A stretch of 64,000 nucleotides of DNA from Epiperipatus broadwayi (taxonomy: Eukaryota > Onychophora > Udeonychophora > Euonychophora > Peripatidae): the NCBI GenBank assembly GCA_028023455.1, contig JAQFVV010006197.1:20147254-20211253 (forward strand), read 5' to 3'. The translations under genes and the position numbers were made by a program. Shown here piece by piece: positions 53,697 to 64,000 of the stretch. The notes under the pieces are model-generated. The model saw only the letters and a list, made by a program, of their open reading frames with translations, did not search any database and was not told the DNA's origin. The first letter of the stretch is position 1. Every line of letters begins with the position of its first letter.

Positions 53697-56650
53697 TAAA
53701 GTCAAAAAACTACGGAGAGACTTTCTTTTCAAAATTTTTTATTGATATACAATATATAACTTCACTAATAAATATAAATATAAATAGCCAACGTTTCGTC
53801 CATTTTTTTCAAATAATGATATGGACTTTATCAAGGTTCTATAAAAAATACATGTTTTAAAAAATTTTTTATATACAATTTCATAAAAATACGAAAAATA
53901 TATTAAAAAAAAAAAATAAATAAATAACAAAAAGTATAATAATAATAAAACCATATAACTGCATAAAACTTATAATAAATCCATATAATAATATAAACTT
54001 CTTCTTCTTTTTTCTTTCCAAATGTATTATCAAGTTTTTATAAAGTCAAAAAACTACGGAGAGACTTTCTTTTCAAAATTTTTATTGATATACAATATAT
54101 AACTTCACTAATAAATATAAATATAAATAGCCAACGTTTCGTCCATTTTTTCAAATAATGATATGGACTTTATCAAGGTTCTATAAAAAATACATGTTTT
54201 AAAAAATTTTTTATATACAATTTCATAAAAATACGAAAAATATATTAAAAAAAAAATATAAATAAATAACAAAAAGTATAATAATAATAAAACCATATAA
54301 CTGCATAAAACTTATAATAAATCCATATAATAATATAAACTTCTTCTTCTTTTCTTTCCAAATGTATTATCAAGTTTTTATAAAGTCAAAAAACTACGGA
54401 GAGACTTTCTTTTCAAAATTTTTATTGATATACAATATATAACTTCACTAATAAATATAAATATAAATAGCCAACGTTTCTCCATTTTTTCAAATAATGA
54501 TATGGACTTTATCAAGGTTCTATAAAAAATACATTTTTAAAAATTTTTTATATACAATTTCATAAAAATACGAAAAATATATTAAAAAAAAATATAAATA
54601 AATAACAAAAAGTATAATAATAATAAAACCATATAACTCATAAAACTTATAATAAATCCATATAATAATATAAACTTCTTCTTCTTTTTCTTTCCAAATG
54701 TATTATCAAGTTTTATAAAGTCAAAAAACTACGGAGAGACTTTCTTTTCAAAATTTTTTATTGATATACAATATATAACTTCACTAATAAATATAAATAT
54801 AAATAGCCAACGTTTCTCCATTTTTTCAAATAATGATATGACTTTATCAAGGTTCTATAAAAAATACATTTTTAAAAAATTTTTTATATACAATTTCATA
54901 AAAATACAAAAATATATTAAAAAAATATAAATAAATAACAAAAAGTATAATAATAATAAAACCATATAACTGCATAAAACTTATAATAAATCCATATAAT
55001 AATATAAACTTCTTCTTCTTTTTTCTTTCCAAATGTATTATCAAGTTTTATAAAGTCAAAAAACTACGAGAGACTTTCTTTTCAAAATTTTTTTATTATA
55101 TACAATATATAACTTCACTAATAAATATAAATATAAATAGCCAACGTTTCGTCCATTTTTTCAAATAATGATATGGACTTTATCAAGGTTCTATAAAAAA
55201 TACATTTTTAAAAAATTTTTTATATACAATTTCATAAAAATACAAAAATATATTAAAAAAAATATAAATAAATAACAAAAAGTATAATAATAATAAAACC
55301 ATATAACTCATAAAACTTATAATAAATCCATATAATAATATAAACTTCTTCTTCTTTTTCTTTCCAAATGTATTATCAAGTTTTATAAAGTCAAAAAATA
55401 CGGAGAGACTTTCTTTTCAAAATTTTTTATTGATATACAATATATAACTTCACTAATAAATATAAATATAAATAGCCAACGTTTCGTCCATTTTTCAAAT
55501 AATGATATGGACTTTATCAAGGTTCTATAAAAAATACATTTTTAAAAAATTTTTTATATACAATTTCATAAAAATACGAAAAATATATTAAAAAAAATAT
55601 AAATAAATAACAAAAGTATAATAATAATAAAACCATATAACTGCATAAAACTTATAATAAATCCATATAATAATATAAACTTCTTCTTCTTCTTCTTTTT
55701 TCTTTCCAAATGTATTATCAAGTTTTATAAAGTCAAAAAACTACGGAGAGACTTTCTTTTCAAAATTTTTTATTGATATACAATATATAACTTCACTAAT
55801 AAATATAAATATAAATAGCCAACGTTTCGTCCATTTTTTTCAAATAATGATATGGACTTTATCAAGGTTCTATAAAAAATACATGTTTTAAAAAATTTTT
55901 TATATACAATTTCATAAAAATACGAAAAATATATTAAAAAAAAAATATAAATAAATAACAAAAAGTATAATAATAATAAAACCATATAACTGCATAAAAC
56001 TTATAATAAATCCATATAATAATATAAACTTCTTCTTCTTTTTTCTTTCCAAATGTATTATCAAGTTTTATAAAGTCAAAAAACTACGGAGAGACTTTCT
56101 TTTCAAAATTTTTTATTGATATACAATATATAACTTCACTAATAAATATAAATATAAATAGCTAAGTTTAGTCCATTTTTTTCAAATAATGATATGGACT
56201 TTATCAAGGTTCTATAAAAAATACATGTTTTAAAAAATTTTTTTTTTTTTATTTTTTTTTTTTATATACAATTTCATAAAATTACGAAAAATATATTAAA
56301 AAAAAAATATAAATAAATAACAAAAAGTATAATAATAATAAAACCATATAACTGCATAAAACTTATAATAAATCCATATAATAATATAAACTTCTTCTTT
56401 TTTCTTTCCAAATGTATTATCAAGTTTTATAAAGTCAAAAAACTACGGAGAGACTTTCTTTTTAAAATTTTTTATTGATATACAATATATAACTTCACTA
56501 ATAAATATAAATATAAATAGCCAACGTTTCGTCCATTTTTTTCAAATAATGATATGGACTTTATCAAGGTTCTATAAAAAATACATGTTTTAAAAAATTT
56601 TTTATATACAATTTCATAAAAATACAAAAAATATATTAAAAAATATATTT
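53697..56650 (-). mobile_element. Retrozyme-like tandem array, minus-oriented block
   Basis: Eight full monomers and one partial, starting at 53697, 54041, 54381, 54716, 55051, 55386, 55728, 56071 and 56430 (335-359 bp each). On the plus strand each begins TAAAGTCAAAAAACTACGGA. The motif of interest reads on the minus strand: CTTGATAAA, a 6-bp stem GTCCAT..ATGGAC with a ~17-nt loop, then GAAACGTTGG. This is the layout of the hammerhead core (CUGAUGA, stem II, GAAA) and of the GAAACGTTGG signature near Penelope-like element repeats. About six of nine cores are intact here. Small frames in the array (up to 97 codons) are low-complexity repeats of one another and not genes. One monomer (56071) has a poly-T expansion near 56238. 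The block ends truncated at about 56650, where orientation flips. Confidence 0.85.
53787..53835 (-). ncRNA. Hammerhead-like ribozyme core (representative, minus block)
   Basis: On the minus strand: CTTGATAAA, stem GTCCAT/ATGGAC, GAAACGTTGGC. Equivalent intact cores on this strand are at 54130-54177, 55140-55187, 55475-55521, 55818-55866 and 56520-56568. The canonical core is CUGANGA-stem II-GAAA; this one has two extra bases and A in place of the conserved G8, and I could not place stem III and the cleavage triplet with confidence. Self-cleavage is therefore uncertain. Confidence 0.45.
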
Positions 56651-57856
56651 ATAAAACTTGATAATACATTTGGAAAGAAAAAAGAAGAAGAAGTTTATAT
56701 TATTATATGGATTTATTATAAGTTTTATGCAGTTATATGGTTTTATTATTATTATACTTTTTGTTATTTATTTATATTTTTTTTTAATATATTTTTCATA
56801 TTTTTATGAAATTGTATATAAAAAATTTTTTAAAACATGTATTTTTTATAGAACCTTGATAAAGTCCATATCATTATTTGAAAAAAATGGACTGAAACGT
56901 TGGTATTTATATTTATATTTATTAGTGAAGTTATATATTGTATATCAATAAAAAATTTTGAAAAGAAAGTCTCTCCGTAGTTTTTTGACTTTATAAAACT
57001 TGATAATACATTTGGAAAGAAAAAAGAAGAAGAAGTTTATATTATTATATGGATTTATTATAAGTTTTATGCAGTTATATGGTTTTATTATTATTATACT
57101 TTTTTTATTTATTTATATTTTTTTAATATATTTTTCTATTTTTATGAAATTGTATATAAAAAATTTTTTAAAACATTATTTTTTATAGAACCTTGATAAA
57201 GTCCATATCATTATTTGAAAAAAATGGACTAAACGTTGGTATTTATATTTATATTTATTAGTGAAGTTATATATTGTATATCAATAAAAAATTTTGAAAA
57301 GAAAGTCTCTCGTAGTTTTTGACTTTATAAAACTTGATAATACATTTGGAAAGAAAAAGAAGAAGAAGTTTATATTATTATATGGATTTATTATAAGTTT
57401 TATGCAGTTATATGGTTTTATTATTATTATACTTTTGTTATTTATTTATATTTTTTAAATATATTTTTCGTATTTTTATGAAATTGTATATAAAAAATTT
57501 TTAAAACATGTATTTTTTATAGAACCTTGATAAAGTCCATATCATTATTTGAAAAAATGACTAAACGTGCTATTTATATTTATATTTATTAGTGAAGTTA
57601 TATATTGTATATCAATAAAAAATTTTGAAAAGAAATCTCTCCGTAGTTTTTGACTTTATAAAACTTGATAATACATTTGAAAGAAAAAGAAGAAGAAGTT
57701 TATATTATTATATGGATTTATTATAAGTTTTATGCAGTTATATGGTTTTATTATTATTATACTTTTTGTTATTTATTTATATTTTTTTAATATATTTTTC
57801 GTATTTTTATGAAATTGTATATAAAAATTTTTTAAAACATGTATTTTTTATAGAAC

Positions 57857-57905
57857 CTTGATAAAGTCCATATCATTATTTGAAAAAAATGGACGAAACG
57901 TTGGC
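57857..57905 (+). ncRNA. Hammerhead-like ribozyme core, plus block
   Basis: CTTGATAAA at 57857-57865, stem II GTCCAT (57866-57871) with ATGGAC (57889-57894), then GAAACGTTGGC. A possible stem I is ATAGAAC just upstream pairing with GTTATAT downstream of the core (6 of 7 pairs), but the expected UH cleavage site is not at the right place. Confidence 0.45.
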
Positions 57906-58881
57906 TATTTATATTTATATTTATTAGTGAAGTTATATATTGTATATCAATAAAAAATTTTGAAAAGAAAGTCTCTCCGTAGTTTTTTGACTTTATAAAA
58001 CTTGATAATACATTTGGAAAGAAAAAAGAAGAAGAAGTTTATATTATTATATGGATTTATTATAAGTTTTATGCAGTTATATGGTTTTATTATTATTATA
58101 CTTTTTGTTATTTATTTATATTTTTTTTTAATATATTTTTCGTATTTTTATGAAATTGTATATAAAAAATTTTTTAAAACATGTATTTTTATAGAACCTT
58201 GATAAAGTCCATATCATTATTTGAAAAAAATGGACTGAAACGTTGGTATTTATATTTATATTTATTAGTGAAGTTATATATTGTATATCAATAAAAAATT
58301 TTGAAAAGAAAGTCTCTCCGTAGTTTTTGACTTTATAAAACTTGATAATACATTTGGAAAGAAAAAGAAGAAGAAGTTTATATTATTATATGGATTTATT
58401 ATAAGTTTTATGCAGTTATATGGTTTTATTATTATTATACTTTTTGTTATTTATTTATATTTTTTTTTTAATATATTTTTCGTATTTTTATGAAATTGTA
58501 TATAAAAAATTTTTTAAAACATGTATTTTTTATAGAACCTTGATAAAGTCCATATCATTATTTGAAAAAAATGGACGAAGTTAGTTATTTATATTTATAT
58601 TTATTAGTGAAGTTATATATTGTATATCAATAAAAAAATTTGAAAAGAAAGTCTCTCCGTAGTTTTTTGACTTTATAAAACTTGATAATACATTTGGAAA
58701 GAAAAAGAAGAAGAAGTTTATATTATTATATGGATTTATTATAAGTTTTATGCAGTTATATGGTTTTATTATTATTATACTTTTTGTTATTTATTTATAT
58801 ATTTTTTTTTTTAATATATTTTTCGTATTTTTATGAAATTGTATATAAAAAATTTTTTAAAACATGTATTTTTTATAGAAC

Positions 58882-58930
58882 CTTGATAAAGTCCATATCA
58901 TTATTTGAAAAAAATGGACGAAACGTTGGC
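58882..58930 (+). ncRNA. Hammerhead-like ribozyme core, plus block
   Basis: Same core as at 57857-57905, unmutated in the GGACGAAACGTTGGC part. Confidence 0.45.
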
Positions 58931-59224
58931 TATTTATATTTATATTTATTAGTGAAGTTATATATTGTATATCAATAAAAAATTTTGAAAAGAAAGTCTC
59001 TCCGTAGTTTTTTGACTTTATAAAACTTGATAATACATTTGGAAAGAAAAAAGAAGAAGAAGTTTATATTATTATATGGATTTATTATAAGTTTTATGCA
59101 GTTATATGGTTTTATTATTATTATACTTTTTGTTATTTATTTATATTTTTTTTTTAATATATTTTTCGTATTTTTATGAAATTGTATATAAAAAATTTTT
59201 TAAAACATGTATTTTTTATAGAAC

Positions 59225-59273
59225 CTTGATAAAGTCCATATCATTATTTGAAAAAAATGGACGAAACGTTGGC
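59225..59273 (+). ncRNA. Hammerhead-like ribozyme core, plus block
   Basis: Same core again, in the last complete monomer of the array. Confidence 0.45.
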
Positions 59274-59412
59274 TATTTATATTTATATTTATTAGTGAAG
59301 TTATATATTGTATATCAATAAAAAAATTTGAAAAGAAAGTCTCTCCGTAGTTTTTTGACTTTATAAAACTTGATAATACATTTGGAAAGAAAAAAGAAGA
59401 AGAAGTTTATAT

Positions 59413-59425
59413 TAAGTTGAATTTA
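59413..59425. repeat. Target-site duplication, right copy
   Basis: TAAGTTGAATTTA, identical to 53684-53696. Confidence 0.85.
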
Positions 59426-61860
59426 AAAAGATTTAAGAATTTGAAATCAGGCAAGATTTACATTTTAACTTTTAAAGTATTTTAAAATTTACAGATTGAA
59501 ATACACTTATCTAATACGGTTTAATTAATTTAAGAGAGAATACACTTATTTAACATAGTTTAATTAATTTATGAGATTTGAGTTTAAGAGTTTGTGCACA
59601 TTATTTATATTATATAGCTAGCTTTAGGAAAGATTTATAGATTGCTATAGCATTAAATTTAGCTTGGTTGAGAATTTGTTACTGGTTGTTTACTCCGAAG
59701 GCTTGCAGCTTGACAGTATGAAACACACACACATGGGGTTGGTTATTTAGGCTGATTCCTCATCTGTTCTTTCTTGCAGGTAGACTGTGGTTTGGGTCTT
59801 CAGTCTCCATAAACGGTTCTAGCCGCCATAAGGTGGCAATGATGGTCTCTTTAGCCAATGGTTTTCATAATAAAAATGGGCAAACTGCCTGGGTATAAGT
59901 TGACACACGAGTAAAGCAAAATGGATCATGATTTTTTTTTCAAACTGGGGTTTTTATATTTCTTTACCCCCTCTCTTACAGCTCATTCACAATCTTTATT
60001 TTTAGACTTTAAAACTTAAGAAGTCCTAATTTCATCAACTTCAAACAAATCGGTTAGATTGATTTCAGGCTTAATGCTTATTAATTGTCCCTTTTATTTT
60101 TCAAGATTCAAGTTCAGCTGGATTTTATTGCAGGCTCAATTGTTCCAAATTTTTATTTTACTAAGAATCATAAAGTCTGGATTTATGCAGGCAGTATCTC
60201 ATACAATTTCTTTTTCTTTAAACCATGAATTTCTTTTTTTTTCTTTTCTTGAAAGAGATTTAAGCTGCAACTATTTTAACATACACCTGAAAAACTTACA
60301 TTTATCTTTAATTACCATACGTGATTAAGTAATTTAGTAATTGGATAACTTCAAAGACAGTTTGAAATAATTTAGGGAATTTTGTTCTTATATATATACA
60401 ATTTCCACAGTTTAAAACCAATTTAATAATTTAAAATCACAAAACGATTATTTATATGACATTATAAAGATGTGTGCATTATATAATAATAATATCAATC
60501 AGATGCGAATATACAATTTTTCGCAAATAAAAATATTACAAAATGTGTATTCAAAAATAGCAGATGTGTGCGCATATACAATTACACACATATACGCATA
60601 AATATACGTTTTTATACATGCTAAATTACCAAGAATACTGTTAAATACATGTATCGCTAGGGTTTGAATTAAGGAAATTAAGACTACTATTTTATATAGT
60701 AGGTGAAACTGCATGATGACCAAATCATACTGTTTCAACATTATGTGCCTGAAAAAAAAGGACATAATCTCACACACTTTCTGTACTCAGCAATTCTGAA
60801 AAGTTTAAAAATTGTACGTTCTTCTCAGACCTTTTATTGGTCTCATATATTTTCCATGCTGAAACATGACTTAGCACGTTAGCTTTGTCGAAGCATGTTT
60901 GAACATACACTTTGCCAATTTTTTACATATTAACATTTTTTTAGGGAAGAGTGGGGACCATATGACAATTATTAGTAATTAAAAACATTATTTAAATACA
61001 AATGATATTACACTATTATGGAGATTTGAAAAGTTGTACCGACTTGAAATTCAAACACCCTCAAGTGATACGGTAATCAGCTATGAATAGAACAAATACG
61101 CGTAAATAGTTTCGAAGCACAAAACAGGCCTTAATATTTTTGTGCAATGTCATGTAAAGCAGCCTGCCGAAATGGGTTAATACAATATTAAATGTTGTAT
61201 TAACCGTAAGGCCCGGCCGCAGAAATGGCATTTTTATGTGTTTTGGACACATAAACAATGCCCAAGTGGCTGTGCCCGGATTTCAGATGATTATGATAAT
61301 TATATATAAACATTATAAAAGAATCTAGAAAAATTCCAATAGAAAGATTTTCTAGAGACTAAACAAAGTTTTTTTTTTGTACTATTCTATGCATAGATTG
61401 AACAATCATTAAAAAAAAAAAAAATCAACTATTTCATAGAGTATAGAAAAATAAAATAATTTCTTTTAAAAAATACCTGACCCTGGTATAAATATATTCT
61501 ATTTTATTTACCTTTATTAATTTGTCAAAGGAATTTGCATACATGTTAATTGGTAACTTATTGGGAGAAATCTTTAACTTTTTAAAAAAAATAGTATTGA
61601 TAGTTTTATATACATTTTATTCAAAATATTTTTAATTCCAAAAAAAATCTACAGATGTCATTATATCTGAAAATTTGGTGACTTTAGATTTCTAAGCCCC
61701 ATTTTTAAGACTGTCTAACTAATTTTAGAATATTAACTTGGAAAGCTTGTGGCAATGTTTAATATTAGCTGACTGCCTATAAAGATTTATTTATATTTAC
61801 AGTTCTTATATGAGAGAAAACATTGTTATTATTGGTGGAATATCTTAAACATTTAAAAGA
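59426..61860. other. Non-coding flank with a GC-richer patch and hairpins
   Basis: No gene recognised. 59680-59900 is richer in G+C and includes a TTCTTTCTTGCAGGTAG stretch that resembles a splice acceptor, but no exon frame follows convincingly. Two hairpins lie close together: 61175-61185 with 61195-61205 (11 bp perfect, 9-nt loop), and about 61228-61261 (stem containing TATGTG/CACATA). The 89-codon (60059-60328) and 92-codon (60777-60499) frames show no family signature. Confidence 0.45.
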
Positions 61861-61864
61861 AAAA

Positions 61865-62810
61865 TTAGTGTTGAACAGGTAAGAATAGACAACTTTGTTT
61901 TTCATTTTTATGCTACAGTGGTCATTGGAATAATTAATAGGTAACTTCATAAAGTAGATATAAAGATATGATGTAGTTTGATGGTAGAGTTTATAATTAA
62001 AACAATTACAATCAAAAATAAGAACTTCATTTTCTTGGCTTCCACATTTATAGAATATTGATAATGTGCTAATCTTGTCATTTTAAAATAAAATAAAAAG
62101 AATCTACATAATGTTCTGAATGAAAACTATAAAGAAAAATTGTTTAATAATTAATATCAAAAAACAATACTTACATCATATAGTGGTGGAATAAAAAATC
62201 AACAACATTCATTTTGGATGATTATCAGATTAAATGATTTAATTTAAATATCTTGGTAACTTTGTAGGGTGTAAAAACCAACTTAAATGTTTGAGCTACA
62301 ACATACAGATTAATATGCTGTTGCTGAATTTAACAAGTTAATACATAAAATATTTTATAATGGTGATATAATTGACACAAATTAAGATAGATTATTTTGC
62401 AAATTTATTGTATGGAAATAAGGCTTGGGTTTATTATTCACATAACAGGAAAGCAGTGAAAAATTTTCATTTTACAAATGCTCTGTAGGATTTTAAAAAT
62501 ATGATGGCAAGACCATAAGAGCAATTAGTATCTTCTTCAGTTCAATAGATATGATCAGGCAAATGAAATTAATAGACAATTTGTGGTAAACTTGAACATA
62601 GTTTTCAGGAAAAAAATAGTCACCATCTACATTATAAAGACTATCTCAAAGAACAATTAAAAAGAATATAAAAGATATCTTTTATTGAACAGGTCTGGCA
62701 GAGAATAGAATACAAATGGAGAGCTACAATTAGGCAAATGTGTGTCTTTCTAAAAGTAAAAATCTGCTGCAGAAGTTAAAAAATAACGAAATGCAAAAAA
62801 AAAAAAAATA
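61865..62810 (+). pseudogene. Decayed non-LTR RT, C-terminal half (third lineage)
   Basis: Fragments in shifting frames follow the same protein family as 23.6-25.5 kb: a motif B relic (GVEQVRIDNFVFHFYAT, near 61870-61920), FDGRVYN (near 61978), a motif C position where tyrosine is followed by two stop codons (TAT TGA TAA, near 62056), FKYLGNFVG (near 62245), LLYGNKAWVYY (near 62405), a LK..WQD-like block (near 62490-62520) and KWRATIRQMCVF near the C-terminus (62715-62750). The N-terminal half and endonuclease are not visible. Frameshifts and stops throughout rule out function. Confidence 0.62.
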
Positions 62811-64000
62811 TTACAAAGCAATATAGTAATATATTGCAATTTTTTGACTAGTTTACATAATTATCAAACAACTCATCTTTAACTTTTTTATACTGTTTTA
62901 ATGTCTTTGCCCCCCCCCCTTCCATTTTTTTAAAATCAAAAATTAGAGTAGCCATATTCTTTAAGCAATGATTGCTAATGATAATTTATATAACATCTTA
63001 AATACAATATGAATCACAAATTTATTGCAGATTGTATTAGAGACGATGCAAAGATGTAAGTACCATTATATTTAATATGCACAGAGTTACCGTCCCAATT
63101 TAATAAACGCTATGTATATGAAATTATGTGTATTGACTTGTAAATGTTTATCAAGAATTCTATATATTTATCTATCTAACTTTATATATTATTATATTTT
63201 TGAATGCATCTTAAGAGCTCTTAACACGATTTTATTTAAATAATCTTGCATTCAGCATGCGCATGTATAATTTCTTGCATGGAATATTATTGTTAGTTTT
63301 TTTTTTTTTGTTATTTATTTAGTGCTCAGTAGAAAGCTGAATAAATCTCTTCAGAAAAATTGGTTTATTGCAAGATAACTAAATAGTTCCTAAATCTGAG
63401 CGATGATTTATGACAAAGTGATTTTATTACTCTGATAGTCTGAGTGATCTATTTTCGTTAACTGGCTAGTGATCTGTTTGTTAAAACTTCCTTTAAATTA
63501 TTGTTATAAACCTGATGACTAAATCATTTCTGTGTGCTTTTGATGCAAACAGTTATAAAGATATAAATGCTAGTCTAATCAACACCTTTGTCTGACTCAT
63601 CGCTGAAAAGAATGACAAATGGATTTATCATGTTTGCCTTTTCCCTTTTCAACTTTTACATAAAACTCCCATTATAGAATTAAACATCCCCATTTTACAC
63701 AACTGTATCCACTTTTCCAGTTGAGTCAACAGAAAATCTACACACACATATATATAAGCACATGAAAAACATTTTTTTTATTATAAGAAAAAAAAAAGTG
63801 TCGATATGTATATATATAGATACACATGTTTTATAAACATTCACAACAATCATCATCATCACTAAGAGTAGCAGCGTAAATAAATGTAGGTATTTCAACT
63901 CCAATAATAATACATTGGAGATGACTCCACATACTGAAAACGTTGATTATTTATTTTTTTACATTTACTCTTTTGCATACTGTATTTTAATTCCAGCAAC
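62811..64000. other. AT-rich non-coding DNA
   Basis: No gene recognised. Contains a C run near 62911-62919 and a T run near 63298-63309. The 69-codon minus-strand frame at 63904-63695 is low-complexity. Confidence 0.5.

Larger units (their letters stand above)
56651..59412 (+). mobile_element. Retrozyme-like tandem array, plus-oriented block
   Basis: The same ~340-bp monomer in the opposite orientation. Unit boundaries (GACTTTATA) lie near 56987, 57321, 57652, 57989, 58329, 58669, 59014 and 59357, with a final partial unit ending at the right target-site duplication. Three of eight ribozyme-like cores are intact (57857, 58882, 59225); the others have lost or changed bases in GGACGAAACG. The junction with the first block is asymmetric: the left block stops in its A-rich part and the right block starts at ATAAAACTTGATAATAC, so this is not a simple mirror image. 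No reverse transcriptase or GIY-YIG frame is present, so the unit is non-autonomous. Confidence 0.85.

Noticed and set aside
53739-59321. A family of near-identical 60-97 codon open frames across the array
   Set aside because: They lie on both strands, repeat with the monomer, are rich in Phe/Ile/Leu/Tyr because the DNA is AT-rich, and break by single-base indels without any pattern of protein constraint.
59740-59800. Splice acceptor and exon near TTCTTTCTTGCAG
   Set aside because: A single acceptor-like motif without a coding frame or a matching donor is not enough to call an exon.
1-64000. CRISPR arrays, operons or bacterial genes
   Set aside because: No short regular repeats with unique spacers and no bacterial-type gene organisation; the retroelement content is that of an animal.

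Overview
The window is 64 kb of very AT-rich DNA with long homopolymers, simple repeats and no operon-like gene packing. Everything recognisable in it is a transposable element or a repeat: several lineages of non-LTR retrotransposon, a hAT DNA transposon, palindromic fold-back elements, and a tandem array with a hammerhead-ribozyme-like motif. This fits an intergenic or intronic stretch of an animal genome. I could not name the clade, and I found no host protein-coding exon, tRNA or rRNA gene that I can defend.

Layout. 1-14.8 kb is AT-rich non-coding DNA with small duplications (2.9-3.4 kb, 8.1-8.4 kb). 14.8-17.0 kb is a decayed RTE-type retrotransposon, directly followed by a palindromic fold-back element (17.0-17.7 kb). 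20.3-22.5 kb is a broken reverse transcriptase (RT) gene of a second lineage. 23.6-25.5 kb (minus strand) is a heavily decayed RT of a third lineage. 28.0-28.2 kb is a 43-bp minisatellite. 29.3-32.2 kb (minus strand) is a GC-richer, broken RT of a fourth lineage with a YMDD motif. 33.7-33.9 kb holds a short palindrome whose arm is identical to a segment at 8.2 kb. 38.1-39.0 kb is a second, better preserved copy of the 17-kb fold-back family. 43.5-44.3 kb is an internally deleted hAT element with terminal repeats and the C-terminus of its transposase.

45.7-48.6 kb is the only intact gene: a 950-codon endonuclease/reverse transcriptase of an RTE-like element. Its 5' end is a perfect 24-bp snap-back hairpin, and its 3' end abuts a complex palindrome (48.6-49.25 kb). 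53.7-59.4 kb is the most striking object: about 17 copies of a ~340-bp monomer in two oppositely oriented blocks, flanked as a whole by a 13-bp target-site duplication. Each monomer carries a motif like the hammerhead core of Penelope-like elements and retrozymes. 61.9-62.8 kb is another decayed RT, related to the one at 24 kb.

No genes work together as a pathway here; the relationships are those of mobile elements. The intact RTE could still be a source of enzyme, the decayed copies are its relatives or older lineages, and the fold-back elements and the ribozyme array carry no coding capacity and would depend on proteins supplied elsewhere. Domain calls rest on reading motifs by eye; no database search was run.
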